A stretch of DNA of 64,000 nucleotides from Rubellimicrobium sp. CFH 75288. Lineage in GTDB: Bacteria > Pseudomonadota > Alphaproteobacteria > Rhodobacterales > Rhodobacteraceae. The position numbers were made by a program, and so were the translations under genes. The stretch's first letter is position 1. The number at the start of each line of letters is the position of its first letter. The notes beneath the pieces were generated by a model. It did not search any database, was not told the DNA's origin, and saw only the letters and a program-made list of their open reading frames with translations. The stretch covers positions 248,001 through 312,000 of the forward strand of contig NZ_WYDP01000001.1 in the NCBI RefSeq assembly GCF_009904055.1, read 5' to 3'. Shown here piece after piece: positions 27,007-36,125 of the stretch.

Positions 27007-28184
27007 TCTCGGGGGCCCGCCCAGCGGTCGGCGAGGCGGAAGATCCAGGGGTTGGTCGCGATGGACAGAAGCGCGGCCGCCAGCACGAGGTCGTGGGTGC
27101 CCGGGGACAGCAATCCGAGCGCGAGGCCCAGCCCGGCGAGGATGAAGGTGAATTCGCCCGCCTGGGCGAGGCTTGCGGCGATGGTCAGGCCGGTGACGCG
27201 ATCCTGTCCGAAGGCGGCGGTGATGGCGAGCGCCGCGAGCGACTTGCCGACGATGACGATGCCGAGGAGACCCGCGACCGCCAGCGGGCGCTCGATCAGG
27301 ACCGCAGGGTTGAACAGCATCCCGACCGACACGAAGAACAGCACCGAGAAGGCATCGCGCAGCGGCAGCGACCGCTCGGCCGCCGTCTGGCCCAGCGGCG
27401 AGGCGGCGAGGACCAGCCCCGCCACGAAGGCCCCGAGCGCGAAGGAGGCATCGAACACCGTATAGGCGAGCCATGCGATGCCGAGGGCGATGGCGAGCAC
27501 GCCGAGCGTGAACAGCTCGCGCGAGCGTTCGTGGGCGATGAGGATGAGGACCCGGGGCAGCAGCCGCGTGCCGAGAACCGCCATGAGCCCGATGAAGGCC
27601 GCCACCTTGAGCAGGACGAAGCCCATCTGGGCGGCAAGGCCGGCGGAGCCGCGGGCCTCTGCCCCGGCCGCCAGCAGCGGCAGCAGCACCAGGGCCAGGA
27701 TCATCACCAGGTCCTCCACCAGCAGCCAGCCGACGGCGAGCCGGCCGGCGGGGCTGCGGATCTGGCGCCGCTCGTCCAGCGCGCGGACCAGGACCACGGT
27801 GGAGGCCACCGAGACCGAGAAGCCCATCAGCAGCGCCTCGCCATGGCCGAGGCCCAGCGCCTCTCCCAGCACCCAGCCCAGAAGGGTCGCCACCGCGATC
27901 TGCGCCAGCGCGCCCGGCAGGGCGACGGAGCGGACGGCCATCAGGTCGCGCGGGGCGAAGTGCAGCCCCGTGCCGAACATCAGGAGGATGACGCCGATCT
28001 CGGCAAGCTGGGGAGCCAGTTCGATGTCGGCGACGAAGCCCGGCGTGTGAGGCCCCACGGCGAGACCCGCGAGGATGTAGCCCAGAAGCGGCGACAGCCG
28101 CAGCCGGTTGGCGAGAAGCCCCAGCCCGAAGGCCAGGGCGAACCCCGCCACCAGGGTGTCGATGAGGCTGTGACCGAAGGGCAT
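26982..28184 (-). CDS. CPA2-family cation:proton antiporter without RCK domain
   Basis: This 400-residue membrane protein with about twelve TM helices belongs to the KefB/YbaL/RosB branch of CPA2 antiporters, which exchange K+ or Na+ for H+. The sequence runs from PFGHSLIDTLVAGFALAFGL through LAEIGVILLMFGTGLHF, VASTVVLVRALDERRQ and FFVSVGMLFNPAVL to ALLSIATNPWIFRLADRW. Relatives continue with a TrkA-N/RCK nucleotide-binding domain to about 550-600 residues; here the stop comes 14 residues after the last helix. ATG 28184 follows GGGAG. A 125-base gap separates it from repeat copy 2. Confidence 0.85.
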   Translation of the reverse strand: MPFGHSLIDTLVAGFALAFGLGLLANRLRLSPLLGYILAGLAVGPHTPGFVADIELAPQLAEIGVILLMFGTGLHFAPRDLMAVRSVALPGALAQIAVATLLGWVLGEALGLGHGEALLMGFSVSVASTVVLVRALDERRQIRSPAGRLAVGWLLVEDLVMILALVLLPLLAAGAEARGSAGLAAQMGFVLLKVAAFIGLMAVLGTRLLPRVLILIAHERSRELFTLGVLAIALGIAWLAYTVFDASFALGAFVAGLVLAASPLGQTAAERSLPLRDAFSVLFFVSVGMLFNPAVLIERPLAVAGLLGIVIVGKSLAALAITAAFGQDRVTGLTIAASLAQAGEFTFILAGLGLALGLLSPGTHDLVLAAALLSIATNPWIFRLADRWAGPRDASRSQYP

Positions 28185-28309
28185 GGCCGACTCCCGCTCC
28201 GGCCGATCAAGACGGCCGCCGGGCAGAAAGGCAAGCGACAGGGCCCGACCGCCGGGCAGAGGACAAGCCGTCCTCCCCCTGCGGGGCCTGAGGGTGCCGC
28301 TCCGGGGGC

Positions 28310-28600
28310 GGCGGGCGCGTTGCGACGCGCGGCGGCCGGGGATCTCCGCCTCCGCGCCGTGGACGAGCACCTGCGCAGCCAAGCGGCCCGGTGGGATGCG
28401 GCGGAACCTCGGGCGCGTCCGTGGCGCCCCACCCCTGCAAAGAGCACGGGCGGCCGCCTGATCGTTGCAGGTCCCGCCCCGGTCGTCCGCGCCGCCCCTC
28501 CGGTCCGCCGGGACGGAAGGATCGGGCGCGTGGGGGCACCCTGCCACGGAGAGGTTAAGAAAGCGTTACACCACCGCGCGGTGGTGTTGCGCCGCGCTGC
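28310..28600 (-). repeat. 291-bp dispersed structured element, copy 2
   Basis: This is the reverse-strand copy of 4378-4668. The palindrome ACACCACCGCGCGGTGGTGT is at 28568-28587 and the TTAA-N7-TTAC pattern at 28555-28569 is retained despite two substitutions in its spacer. The other differences are isolated single bases. It occupies most of the 521-base space between the kinase gene (stop 28706) and the antiporter gene (start 28184); both flanks are low-complexity GC-rich sequence with no gene I can support. In its own orientation it follows the kinase gene by 105 bases, as copy 1 follows ilvN. Confidence 0.85.
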
Positions 28601-28705
28601 AGCGAGGGGGGCGGCGGCGCCGCGGCGAGCGGGGGAGCGCGTGCCGGAGACCACGGGCAGGGCCGCGGGAGCCTCGTGACCGGCCGGGCCGCGGGGACGG
28701 GCGCG

Positions 28706-29641
28706 TCAGGCGGCGCGGGTCCGGGCAAGGAGCGCGTCGATCTCGGCCCGCGACGGCATGGAGGGGGCGGTGCCGGGGCGGGTGACGGAGATGGCGGCGG
28801 TGGCGGTGGCGAAGCGCACGGCCTCCTCCGGGCCCATGCCCTCGGAGAGCGCGACGGCGAGACCGCCGTTGAAGGCGTCGCCTGCGCCCGTCGTCTCGAC
28901 CACCGGACCTGCGTCGAGAGCGGGGACATGGGTGGCGCGGCCCCCCGACAGCAGGAGCGCCCCCTGCCCGCCCAGCGTGACGACGACGTGGCGCGCGCCC
29001 ATGTCGGACAGGATGCGGGCCGCGCGCTCGGCCGAGGCGGGGTCGGTGACGGGCTGGCCGGTGACGCCCTCGGCCTCGCTCTCGTTGGGGGTGATCCAGT
29101 CGCAAAGGGCCACCATCCCCTCGGGCAGGGTCGCGGCGGGGGCGGGGTTGAGCACGGTCGTCACCCCTGCCCCGCGCGCGAGCGCAAGCGCGTGCTGCGC
29201 AGCCGGGATCGGCTGTTCGAGCTGGGTCACGAACACGCCCGCGCCGCGGATCAGGTCGGCCCGGGCGTCGATGTCGGCGGGCGCGATGTCGCCGGCCACG
29301 CCGGGACAGACGATGATGGCGTTCTGGCCCGTCCCCGCCTCGAGGAAGATGAAGGCAGCGCCCGTGTAGCCCGCGTCGGATTCGATCACGGCGGGCAGGA
29401 CCCCCGCCTCCTCCCAGGTGCGGCGGGCGAGGTCGCCGAAGGCATCGCGCGCCAGCCGCGTGAGCATGTGCACGCGCCCCCCCGCCCGCGCCGCGGCGAC
29501 CGCCTGGTTCGAGCCCTTGCCGCCGGGACCGAGGGCGAAAGATTCGCCCAGGATCGTCTCGCCCAGACGGGGCTGGCGCGGGGCGCGATAGGCGGTGTCG
29601 GCGACGAACACGCCGAGGACGACGATGGGCTTGGCGGTCAC
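28706..29641 (-). CDS. rbsK: Ribokinase-like PfkB-family sugar kinase
   Basis: This 311-residue ATP-dependent sugar kinase is ribokinase-like. It has signature 1, LGPGGKGSNQAVAAARAGG (about residues 38-56), NPAPA, WITPNESEAEGVTG, and signature 2 with the anion hole and catalytic Asp in ETTGAGDAFNGGLA (about 250-263). It is the last gene of a minus-strand unit (ABC ATPase, FucU/RbsD protein, kinase). Ribose is the commonest substrate for such sequences, but a FucU partner leaves other pentoses or deoxysugars open. A second, diverged kinase of the same superfamily is at 33059. Confidence 0.85.
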   Translation of the reverse strand: MTAKPIVVLGVFVADTAYRAPRQPRLGETILGESFALGPGGKGSNQAVAAARAGGRVHMLTRLARDAFGDLARRTWEEAGVLPAVIESDAGYTGAAFIFLEAGTGQNAIIVCPGVAGDIAPADIDARADLIRGAGVFVTQLEQPIPAAQHALALARGAGVTTVLNPAPAATLPEGMVALCDWITPNESEAEGVTGQPVTDPASAERAARILSDMGARHVVVTLGGQGALLLSGGRATHVPALDAGPVVETTGAGDAFNGGLAVALSEGMGPEEAVRFATATAAISVTRPGTAPSMPSRAEIDALLARTRAA

Positions 29642-29668
29642 GGGACGGCTCCGGCGAGGATGGGGGAT

Positions 29669-30121
29669 TCAGGCGTCGGGCGGGATCACGCCCTTGCGGA
29701 ACATGAAGCAGCCGTAGAAGCGCCGCTCGCCCGTCTGGATCACGGCATAGGCGGTGCGCGCCTTGTCGTAGAAGGCAAAGCGCTCGACGCCGACCATGCG
29801 TGCCTCGCGCCCGTCGGCGCGGTCGATGACGTGCTGCACCTCCATCTGGACGGGGGGCACCTCCTCGGGATGGCCCACGATCTCCATGCGGCAGGCGAAG
29901 TCGTCCACAAAGGTGTCGAGCGGCAGGACGGACAGGATCGCCTCGACGGCCTCGGCCGCGGAGAGGTTCTCCATCTTGAGAAGCTCGCCCAGGACGGTGT
30001 CGCGGGCGATCGAATCGGCCGGAAAGTTCGTGTCGGCGATCACGAGCAGGTCGCCGTGGCCCATCGCGCGCAGGGCATAGAGCACGTCCGCGTTGAGCCG
30101 GTTGTCGATCCCCTTGAGCAT
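29669..30121 (-). CDS. FucU/RbsD-family sugar mutarotase
   Basis: This 150-residue protein of the RbsD/FucU family interconverts sugar anomers (pyranose/furanose for ribose, alpha/beta for fucose) after uptake. Conserved residues are the His-Asp in AMGHGDLLVIADTNFPA (about residues 19-35) and the C-terminal Tyr in YGCFMFRKGVI. Length and the longer middle region fit FucU better than RbsD. It sits 18 bases downstream of the ABC ATPase gene and 27 bases upstream of the kinase, so sugar entry, mutarotation and phosphorylation are encoded together. Confidence 0.85.
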   Translation of the reverse strand: MLKGIDNRLNADVLYALRAMGHGDLLVIADTNFPADSIARDTVLGELLKMENLSAAEAVEAILSVLPLDTFVDDFACRMEIVGHPEEVPPVQMEVQHVIDRADGREARMVGVERFAFYDKARTAYAVIQTGERRFYGCFMFRKGVIPPDA

Positions 30122-30139
30122 GGAGGCATTCCCTTTCGG

Positions 30140-31198
<1,059 letters not shown>

Positions 31199-31262
31199 GC
31201 CTGTCCCCCCTCCCCTGCCCGATCTGGTAGCGGCTCGGGGCGGGTCTGTCCACGGCCCGGCC

Positions 31263-31278
31263 ATCTGGCATGTCAGAT
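31263..31278. promoter_or_regulatory. Candidate operator of the sugar locus
   Basis: ATCTGGCATGTCAGAT is an inverted repeat (ATCTG/CAGAT, six-base spacer) in the 206-base divergent region between the ABC ATPase (start 31198) and the binding protein (start 31405). A related sequence, CTGGCATGCTAG, occurs on the minus strand at 34996-35007 just before the permease genes. TTGACT at 31282 could be a plus-strand -35 box, though no good -10 follows. The cognate regulator is not evident in the window. Confidence 0.4.
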
Positions 31279-31404
31279 CGCTTGACTTTGGGGACGCCCC
31301 ACGGGACGAAGGATGCAGCGGGCGCGTCGGCCCTCCGCCCGAGACCCCGGAACGGGGCCGGCGGGGGCCAGCAGGCGACGGGCCCCGTCAGGGGGAGGAC
31401 AAGG

Positions 31405-33051
31405 ATGAAGCCGCATCTGTTCGATCTGGCCGTTCGCGCGGCCATCAGCCGGCGCAAGCTGCTCGGCGGGGCTGCGGGCCTCGGGGCGCTGGCTGCCATG
31501 GGGGGCCTCGGCTCTCCCGCCAGGGCGCAGGAGGACCTGCGCGCCCAGATCCTGCGCATTCCCGGCGTGGGCATGGGCAGCCCCACCGACCAGCACTGGC
31601 AGCAGGTGGGCGAGCTGTGCCTGGGCGGCACGCGCGAGACCGTCGAGGAGGGCGAGTTCGCGGGCGTCGAGCTGACCTTCATGGGGCTCAACAACCAGAA
31701 CCTGCACAACTTCCTGTTCCGCGGCTTCCTGGCGCCGTGGGAGCGCTACACGGGCGCCCGGATCAGCTGGATCGACCTGGCGCAGGCCGATTACAACGCG
31801 CGGCTGCAGCAGTCGATCGCCACGGGCACCGTCGATTTCGACATCCTGGAGATGGGCGCGCCCTTCGAGGGCGACACGGCCGGGCGCGGCCTTCTGGACG
31901 AGATGCCCGACTGGGTGCGCAGCCTGATCGACATGGACGATTACGTGGACTACCTCAAGGCGCCGGTGGGCACCTGGGACGGCAAGACCTACCGCGTCTC
32001 GATCGACGGCGACTGCCACACGCTGGCCTTCCGGACGGACTACTTCACCGATCCGGCCATCGTGGAGGCCACGGGCTTTTCCGCCCCGCCGCGCACCTGG
32101 CAGGAGATCAACGAGTTCACCCGCCGCGTCGTGGGCCAGCGCGACCCGCTGACCGGGCTGGCCGCGCACGGCTTCCTCGACCCGCTGAAGGGCTGGGGCG
32201 GCTTCGGGTTCTACTTCCTCGAGGATCGCGCGGCGCCCTATGTCAAGCGTCCCGGCGATCCGGTCTGGCTGTTCGACCCCGAGGACATGCGCCCGCTGAT
32301 CACCGAGCCGGGCTGGGTGCAGGCGATCCAGGACGTGATGGACCTGATCGCGGCGGGGGTCTATCCGGCCGACCAGATCAACGCCGACCCCGGCACCACC
32401 GCCTTCCAGCAGTTCCTGGCCGGAACGGGCTCGATGCTGACCTGGTGGGGGGATGTGGGCTCCTCGGCGCGGACCTCGGACACGTCGGTGGTGGGCGACG
32501 TGGTGGGCTTCGGGATCAACCCGGCCTCGGACCGCGTCTGGAACCGCCAGACCGGCGAGTGGGAGACGCCCGAGGGCGGCAACGAGGCGCCGAACATGGC
32601 CTATATCGGCTGGGGCATCTACGTCACCACGCGGGCGGCCCAGGACGAGCGCAAGCGCAAGGCCGCCTGGTCGGCCGCGGCCCATCTGGGCGGGCGCGAC
32701 ATCAGCCTGTGGATGGCGGCCTATCCCTCGGGCTTCCAGCCCTATCGCAACAGCCACTTCAACTACGAGGAATGGGAGGCGGCGGGCTACGACCGCGCCT
32801 TCGTCGAGGACTACCTCGGGTCCAACCTCGACAGCTACAACCATCCCAACGCCGCCATCGAGCCGCGCATCCCCGGCATCTTCCAGTACTACTCGGTCGC
32901 CGAGGACGAGCTGGCCAAGGGCTATGCCGGGCAATACGCGAGCGCGCAGGAGACGGCCGAGGCGATCGCCGCCGCCTGGGAGGCGATCACCGACCAGATC
33001 GGGCGCGAAAGCCAGATCGCGCTCTATCGCGCCTCGCTGGGGATGAGCTGA
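31405..33051 (+). CDS. Extracellular solute-binding protein, family 1 (CUT1 carbohydrate type)
   Basis: This 548-residue periplasmic binding protein has an N-terminal export signal with twin Arg (ISRRKLLGGAAGLGALAAMG, about residues 14-33; cleavage near ARAQ), which may use Tat. The body shows type 1 binding-protein features: FLAPWERYTGARISWIDLAQ, FDILEMGAPFEG, WDGKTYRVSIDGDCHTLAFR, TMLTWWG-like GSMLTWWGDVGSS, and NMAYIGWGIYVTT. It is some 100 residues longer than common sugar-binding proteins. ATG 31405 follows GGAGGACAAGG. It stands alone on the plus strand because the next two genes are inverted; the permeases resume at 35009. Confidence 0.88.
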   Translation: MKPHLFDLAVRAAISRRKLLGGAAGLGALAAMGGLGSPARAQEDLRAQILRIPGVGMGSPTDQHWQQVGELCLGGTRETVEEGEFAGVELTFMGLNNQNLHNFLFRGFLAPWERYTGARISWIDLAQADYNARLQQSIATGTVDFDILEMGAPFEGDTAGRGLLDEMPDWVRSLIDMDDYVDYLKAPVGTWDGKTYRVSIDGDCHTLAFRTDYFTDPAIVEATGFSAPPRTWQEINEFTRRVVGQRDPLTGLAAHGFLDPLKGWGGFGFYFLEDRAAPYVKRPGDPVWLFDPEDMRPLITEPGWVQAIQDVMDLIAAGVYPADQINADPGTTAFQQFLAGTGSMLTWWGDVGSSARTSDTSVVGDVVGFGINPASDRVWNRQTGEWETPEGGNEAPNMAYIGWGIYVTTRAAQDERKRKAAWSAAAHLGGRDISLWMAAYPSGFQPYRNSHFNYEEWEAAGYDRAFVEDYLGSNLDSYNHPNAAIEPRIPGIFQYYSVAEDELAKGYAGQYASAQETAEAIAAAWEAITDQIGRESQIALYRASLGMS

Positions 33052-33058
33052 GGAGAGC

Positions 33059-33895
33059 CTAGCCCTCTCCGGCGACGAAGCGGCCTGCGGCGTCCGCGGC
33101 GGCGGCGCAGGCCGGGGCCAGCCCCTGCCCCGCCGCGAGGCACGCAGCCAGCGTGCCGCAGAAGGCGTCGCCTGCCCCGTGCGCGCTGTGCACCGTCACC
33201 GGCCGGGCGGGAATCGCGTGGTCCCGCCCGTCCGTGTCATGGAGCACGAGCCCCTCGGCCCCCCGCGTGACGATCACGGCACGCGTCGGCGTGCGCAGGG
33301 CGGCGGCCCCTTGCGGGGCGATCTGCGCGGCCTCGAGCCGGTTGAGGATCAGCACGTCCGTGTCGGCGAGCAGGTCGGGCGGCAGGGTGCGCGCGGGGGC
33401 GGCGTTGAGGAGCACGCGGGCGCCCGCTGCGCGGGCGGCGCGGGCGGCAGCGCGGTTCACGCCCTCCGGCACCTCGTTCTGGAGAAGGAGGACCGGAGCC
33501 CGCCAGAGCGAGGCCCAGCGCCGGGCAAGGCCGTCCGCGGGGATGCGGGCATTGGCTCCCGAGACGACCACGGCGCCGTATTCGCCCCCCGCGACGAGGA
33601 TCGCGACGCTCATGCCGCTGGCCGTCTCGGGGTCGGTCTCGAGGCAGGAGAGGTCCACCGCGTGGGCGGCGAGATGGGCGCGCAGGCGCTCGCCGAAGGC
33701 GTCGGCGCCGATCCGGCCGCCCATGGCGACGCGCGCGCCTGCCCGCGCCGCCGCGGCGGCCTGGTTCAGGCCCTTGCCGCCGGGGCGCTGGTCCCAGGTC
33801 CCGCCCGGCAGCGTCTCGTCCAGATGGGGCAGGCGCGGGGCGGTCACGACGATGTCGAGGTGGAGCGAGCCCACCACCGCCACGTCCGGGCGCAT
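33059..33895 (-). CDS. PfkB/ribokinase-family carbohydrate kinase
   Basis: This 278-residue kinase has RPGGKGLNQAAAAARAG (about residues 37-53) and a C-terminal catalytic loop VHSAHGAGDAFCGTLAA (about 237-253). It shares the superfamily fold with the kinase at 28706 but is clearly diverged and shorter. The start shares ATGA with the stop of the upstream isomerase gene. Isomerase plus kinase as a coupled pair suggests isomerisation and phosphorylation of the sugar brought in by the surrounding transporter. The stop is only seven bases from the convergent binding-protein stop. Confidence 0.85.
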   Translation of the reverse strand: MRPDVAVVGSLHLDIVVTAPRLPHLDETLPGGTWDQRPGGKGLNQAAAAARAGARVAMGGRIGADAFGERLRAHLAAHAVDLSCLETDPETASGMSVAILVAGGEYGAVVVSGANARIPADGLARRWASLWRAPVLLLQNEVPEGVNRAAARAARAAGARVLLNAAPARTLPPDLLADTDVLILNRLEAAQIAPQGAAALRTPTRAVIVTRGAEGLVLHDTDGRDHAIPARPVTVHSAHGAGDAFCGTLAACLAAGQGLAPACAAAADAAGRFVAGEG

Positions 33896-34893
33896 CAGCC
33901 GGCCCCGAAGAGCGCGGCCTGGGCGCGGCCGAGGGCGGCCAGCGCGTCGCCCCGGGCGACGGCCTCGGCATGGAGGGGGTCGGCCTTGAGGCGGTCGAGC
34001 GCCCGGGTCAGCGCCTCGGCCGCGGCGATGTTGAGCGCGGTCTCCCGCACCGGGTCGAGGCCCGCGGCGTCGGGGAAGGTGTCGAAGTAGAGCGGGCCCC
34101 GGTAGCCGATCCGGTCGAGCGCGAGGAGCAGGTCGAGGATCTGGAGCGGGTGAACGCTGCCCGTGACGAGCCCGTCGTCGCGCCGCCCGTAGCCGTCGTT
34201 GAGATGCACGCCCAGAAGCCGCGAGCGGCGCGCGATCAGGGTGGCGGCCTCGGCCGGGGTCTCGCCGGCATAGAGCGCGTGGGCGACGTCGAGCGTGACG
34301 CCGAGATTGGGCGCGCCCACCTCGGCGACGAGCAGGAGCGCGGTGGCCGAATCGCGCAGCAGCGCGCGGGCGCGCGGCTCGTCGGGCTTGGGCTCGAGGG
34401 CGATGGCGGCCTCGGGGGCGTGGGCGGCGATCCGGGCGAGCGAGTCGGCCAAGGCGTCCCAGGCGCGGCCATAATCGGTGGCAAGCGGGTATTCGAACCC
34501 GTCCTGGCCGGGCCAGATCGTCAGGAGGCTGCCCCCCGCGGCCAGGAGCGCATCGAGGCCGCGGCGGGTGAGGTCCACCGCGCGGGCGCGCAAGGCAGGG
34601 TCGGGATGGGCGAGCGCGCCGCCGCGGAAGGCGGGATCGGCCCCGTAGCGCATGGCGAAGCCGTTGAGCCCGAGGCCGTGACCGGCGAGCTGCGCGGCGA
34701 CGTCGCCCGGCGCGAGTCCGTCGAGATGGTCGGGGAAGTTGAGGTCCACGGCCGAGAGGCCCGGCACGGTCGCGGCGCGGGCCAGAAGCTCGGCCGTGCC
34801 GATCCGGTTGCGGCCGGGAAAGGCGCGCGCGGCATCGGCGCGGAAGGCGTTGAGCCGCGTGGCATAGGCGTGGCGGTATCCGTCCCGGCGCAT
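33895..34893 (-). CDS. Sugar phosphate isomerase/epimerase-like TIM barrel (AP endonuclease 2 superfamily)
   Basis: This 332-residue protein of the xylose isomerase-like TIM-barrel superfamily has metal-ligand-type residues at LEPKPDEP (Glu, about residue 165), GVTLDVAHALYAG (Asp/His, about 200), GVHLNDGYGRRDDG (His/Asp, about 228) and LYFDTFPD (Asp, about 270). Sequences of this sort include L-rhamnose and other sugar isomerases; LNDGYGRRDDGL is reminiscent of that group. The exact substrate cannot be assigned. It is transcribed divergently from the permease genes (115-base gap) and coupled to the kinase at 33059. Confidence 0.75.
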   Translation of the reverse strand: MRRDGYRHAYATRLNAFRADAARAFPGRNRIGTAELLARAATVPGLSAVDLNFPDHLDGLAPGDVAAQLAGHGLGLNGFAMRYGADPAFRGGALAHPDPALRARAVDLTRRGLDALLAAGGSLLTIWPGQDGFEYPLATDYGRAWDALADSLARIAAHAPEAAIALEPKPDEPRARALLRDSATALLLVAEVGAPNLGVTLDVAHALYAGETPAEAATLIARRSRLLGVHLNDGYGRRDDGLVTGSVHPLQILDLLLALDRIGYRGPLYFDTFPDAAGLDPVRETALNIAAAEALTRALDRLKADPLHAEAVARGDALAALGRAQAALFGAG

Positions 34894-34995
34894 CGGTCCT
34901 TCTCCCTGCGAGCCGGCCTAGCCTGCCGGGCGCACGAACGGAAGGGGGCAGGCCACAGTGGCAGCAAAGACGCTTCCCCCCGGCCGCGCGGGCCA

Positions 34996-35007
34996 CTAGC
35001 ATGCCAG
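34996..35007. promoter_or_regulatory. Operator-like repeat before the permease genes
   Basis: CTAGCATGCCAG reads CTGGCATGCTAG on the minus strand, 10 of 12 identical to the core of the palindrome at 31263-31278. It abuts the permease ATG at 35009, where no ordinary Shine-Dalgarno is visible. It may be a second site for the same regulator; chance similarity cannot be excluded. Confidence 0.3.
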
Positions 35008-35008
35008 C

Positions 35009-36115
35009 ATGAACGCGGGGGGCGACCTTCTTCATGTGGTGACGAGCGACGAGCCGGCGCGGGGCCGGGCGGCGCTGGGCCGCGCGCTGATCTGGGGGTC
35101 GGCGGCGCTGCTGGCGGCGGTCGCGCTGGCGCAGGCGGGGCAGCACTGGGGGTGGTGGGACCTCGGCCTGACCACCTGGCGGCCGACGCTCTATGCCTAT
35201 CTGACCTGGGCGGTCGCGCTCTGCTGGGGGCAGGTGCTGATCCGGGGCGAGGCCGGGCGGCGGGCGCTGTTCGTGCTGCCGGCGGTGCTGTTCGTCGTCT
35301 CGCTGACGGTGTTTCCGCTGCTGTTCGGGGTGCTGATCGCGCTGTCGGACTGGAACCTGTCCTCGCCCACGGGGCGGCGGTTCAACGGGCTGGACAACAT
35401 CCGGCGGATGTGGACGGACCCCTTCTACTGGAACGCGCTGCGCAACATGGTCTGGTACAGCCTGGCCATCGTGGTGGAATACGCGATCGCCTTCGGCCTG
35501 GCGCTGCTGCTGCATGCCGAGATCCGGGCGCGGCGGTTCTTTCGCGTGGCGTTCCTGCTGCCGCTGATGCTGTCGCCGGTGGCGGTGTCGTGGATGATCG
35601 GCAAGTCCATGCTGGAGCCCCGCTTCGGCCCCCTGGCGCGGCTGGGGCGCGCGCTGGGCTGGGAGCAGCCGTCCTTCTTCGGCGACCCGCTGATCGCGCG
35701 GCTGACCATCATGGCGATGGATGCCTGGACCTTCATCCCCTTCATGATGATCATGCTGCTGGCCGGCCTGCAGGCCATCCCCCGCGAGGTGCAGGAGGCC
35801 GCACGGGTGGACGGCGCCTCGGGCTGGAGGGGGTTCTGGGAGGTGACCTTTCCGCTGATGCTGCCCGTCTCGGTCACGGCGATCCTGATCCGGCTGATCT
35901 TCAAGCTGAAGCTCGCCGACATCGTCATCAACGTGACCGCCGGGGGGCCGGGAGGGGCCACGGACACGGTGACGAGCTTCATCTTCCGCGAATACCGCGA
36001 CCGGTCCAACGTGGGCTACGGAACGCTGCTGGCCATGGTGTATCTCGTGCTGATCGTGATCGTCATGACGGTGCTGATGAAGCTCGCGGAGCGGGCGACG
36101 CGGCCGAGGACGTGA
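35009..36115 (+). CDS. CUT1 sugar ABC transporter permease (UgpA/MalF type)
   Basis: This is a 368-residue membrane protein with about eight TM helices: two in an N-terminal extension (WGSAALLAAVALAQAG and TLYAYLTWAVALCWG), then six forming the usual permease. The EAA loop that docks on the ATPase is EAARVDGASGWRGFWEVTFP (about residues 268-287). The tail VTAGGPGGATDTVTSFIFRE is typical for the MalF/UgpA partner. It is followed by the second permease after 10 bases. Start ATG 35009 lacks a clear Shine-Dalgarno, so leaderless or coupled initiation is possible. Confidence 0.9.
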   Translation: MNAGGDLLHVVTSDEPARGRAALGRALIWGSAALLAAVALAQAGQHWGWWDLGLTTWRPTLYAYLTWAVALCWGQVLIRGEAGRRALFVLPAVLFVVSLTVFPLLFGVLIALSDWNLSSPTGRRFNGLDNIRRMWTDPFYWNALRNMVWYSLAIVVEYAIAFGLALLLHAEIRARRFFRVAFLLPLMLSPVAVSWMIGKSMLEPRFGPLARLGRALGWEQPSFFGDPLIARLTIMAMDAWTFIPFMMIMLLAGLQAIPREVQEAARVDGASGWRGFWEVTFPLMLPVSVTAILIRLIFKLKLADIVINVTAGGPGGATDTVTSFIFREYRDRSNVGYGTLLAMVYLVLIVIVMTVLMKLAERATRPRT

Positions 36116-36125
36116 GGGAGACCGG

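Noticed and set aside
26982-28547. Longer antiporter reading frame starting at 28547
   Set aside because: It would begin inside repeat copy 2, and the added residues translate the repeat. ATG 28184 with GGGAG starts the membrane protein properly.
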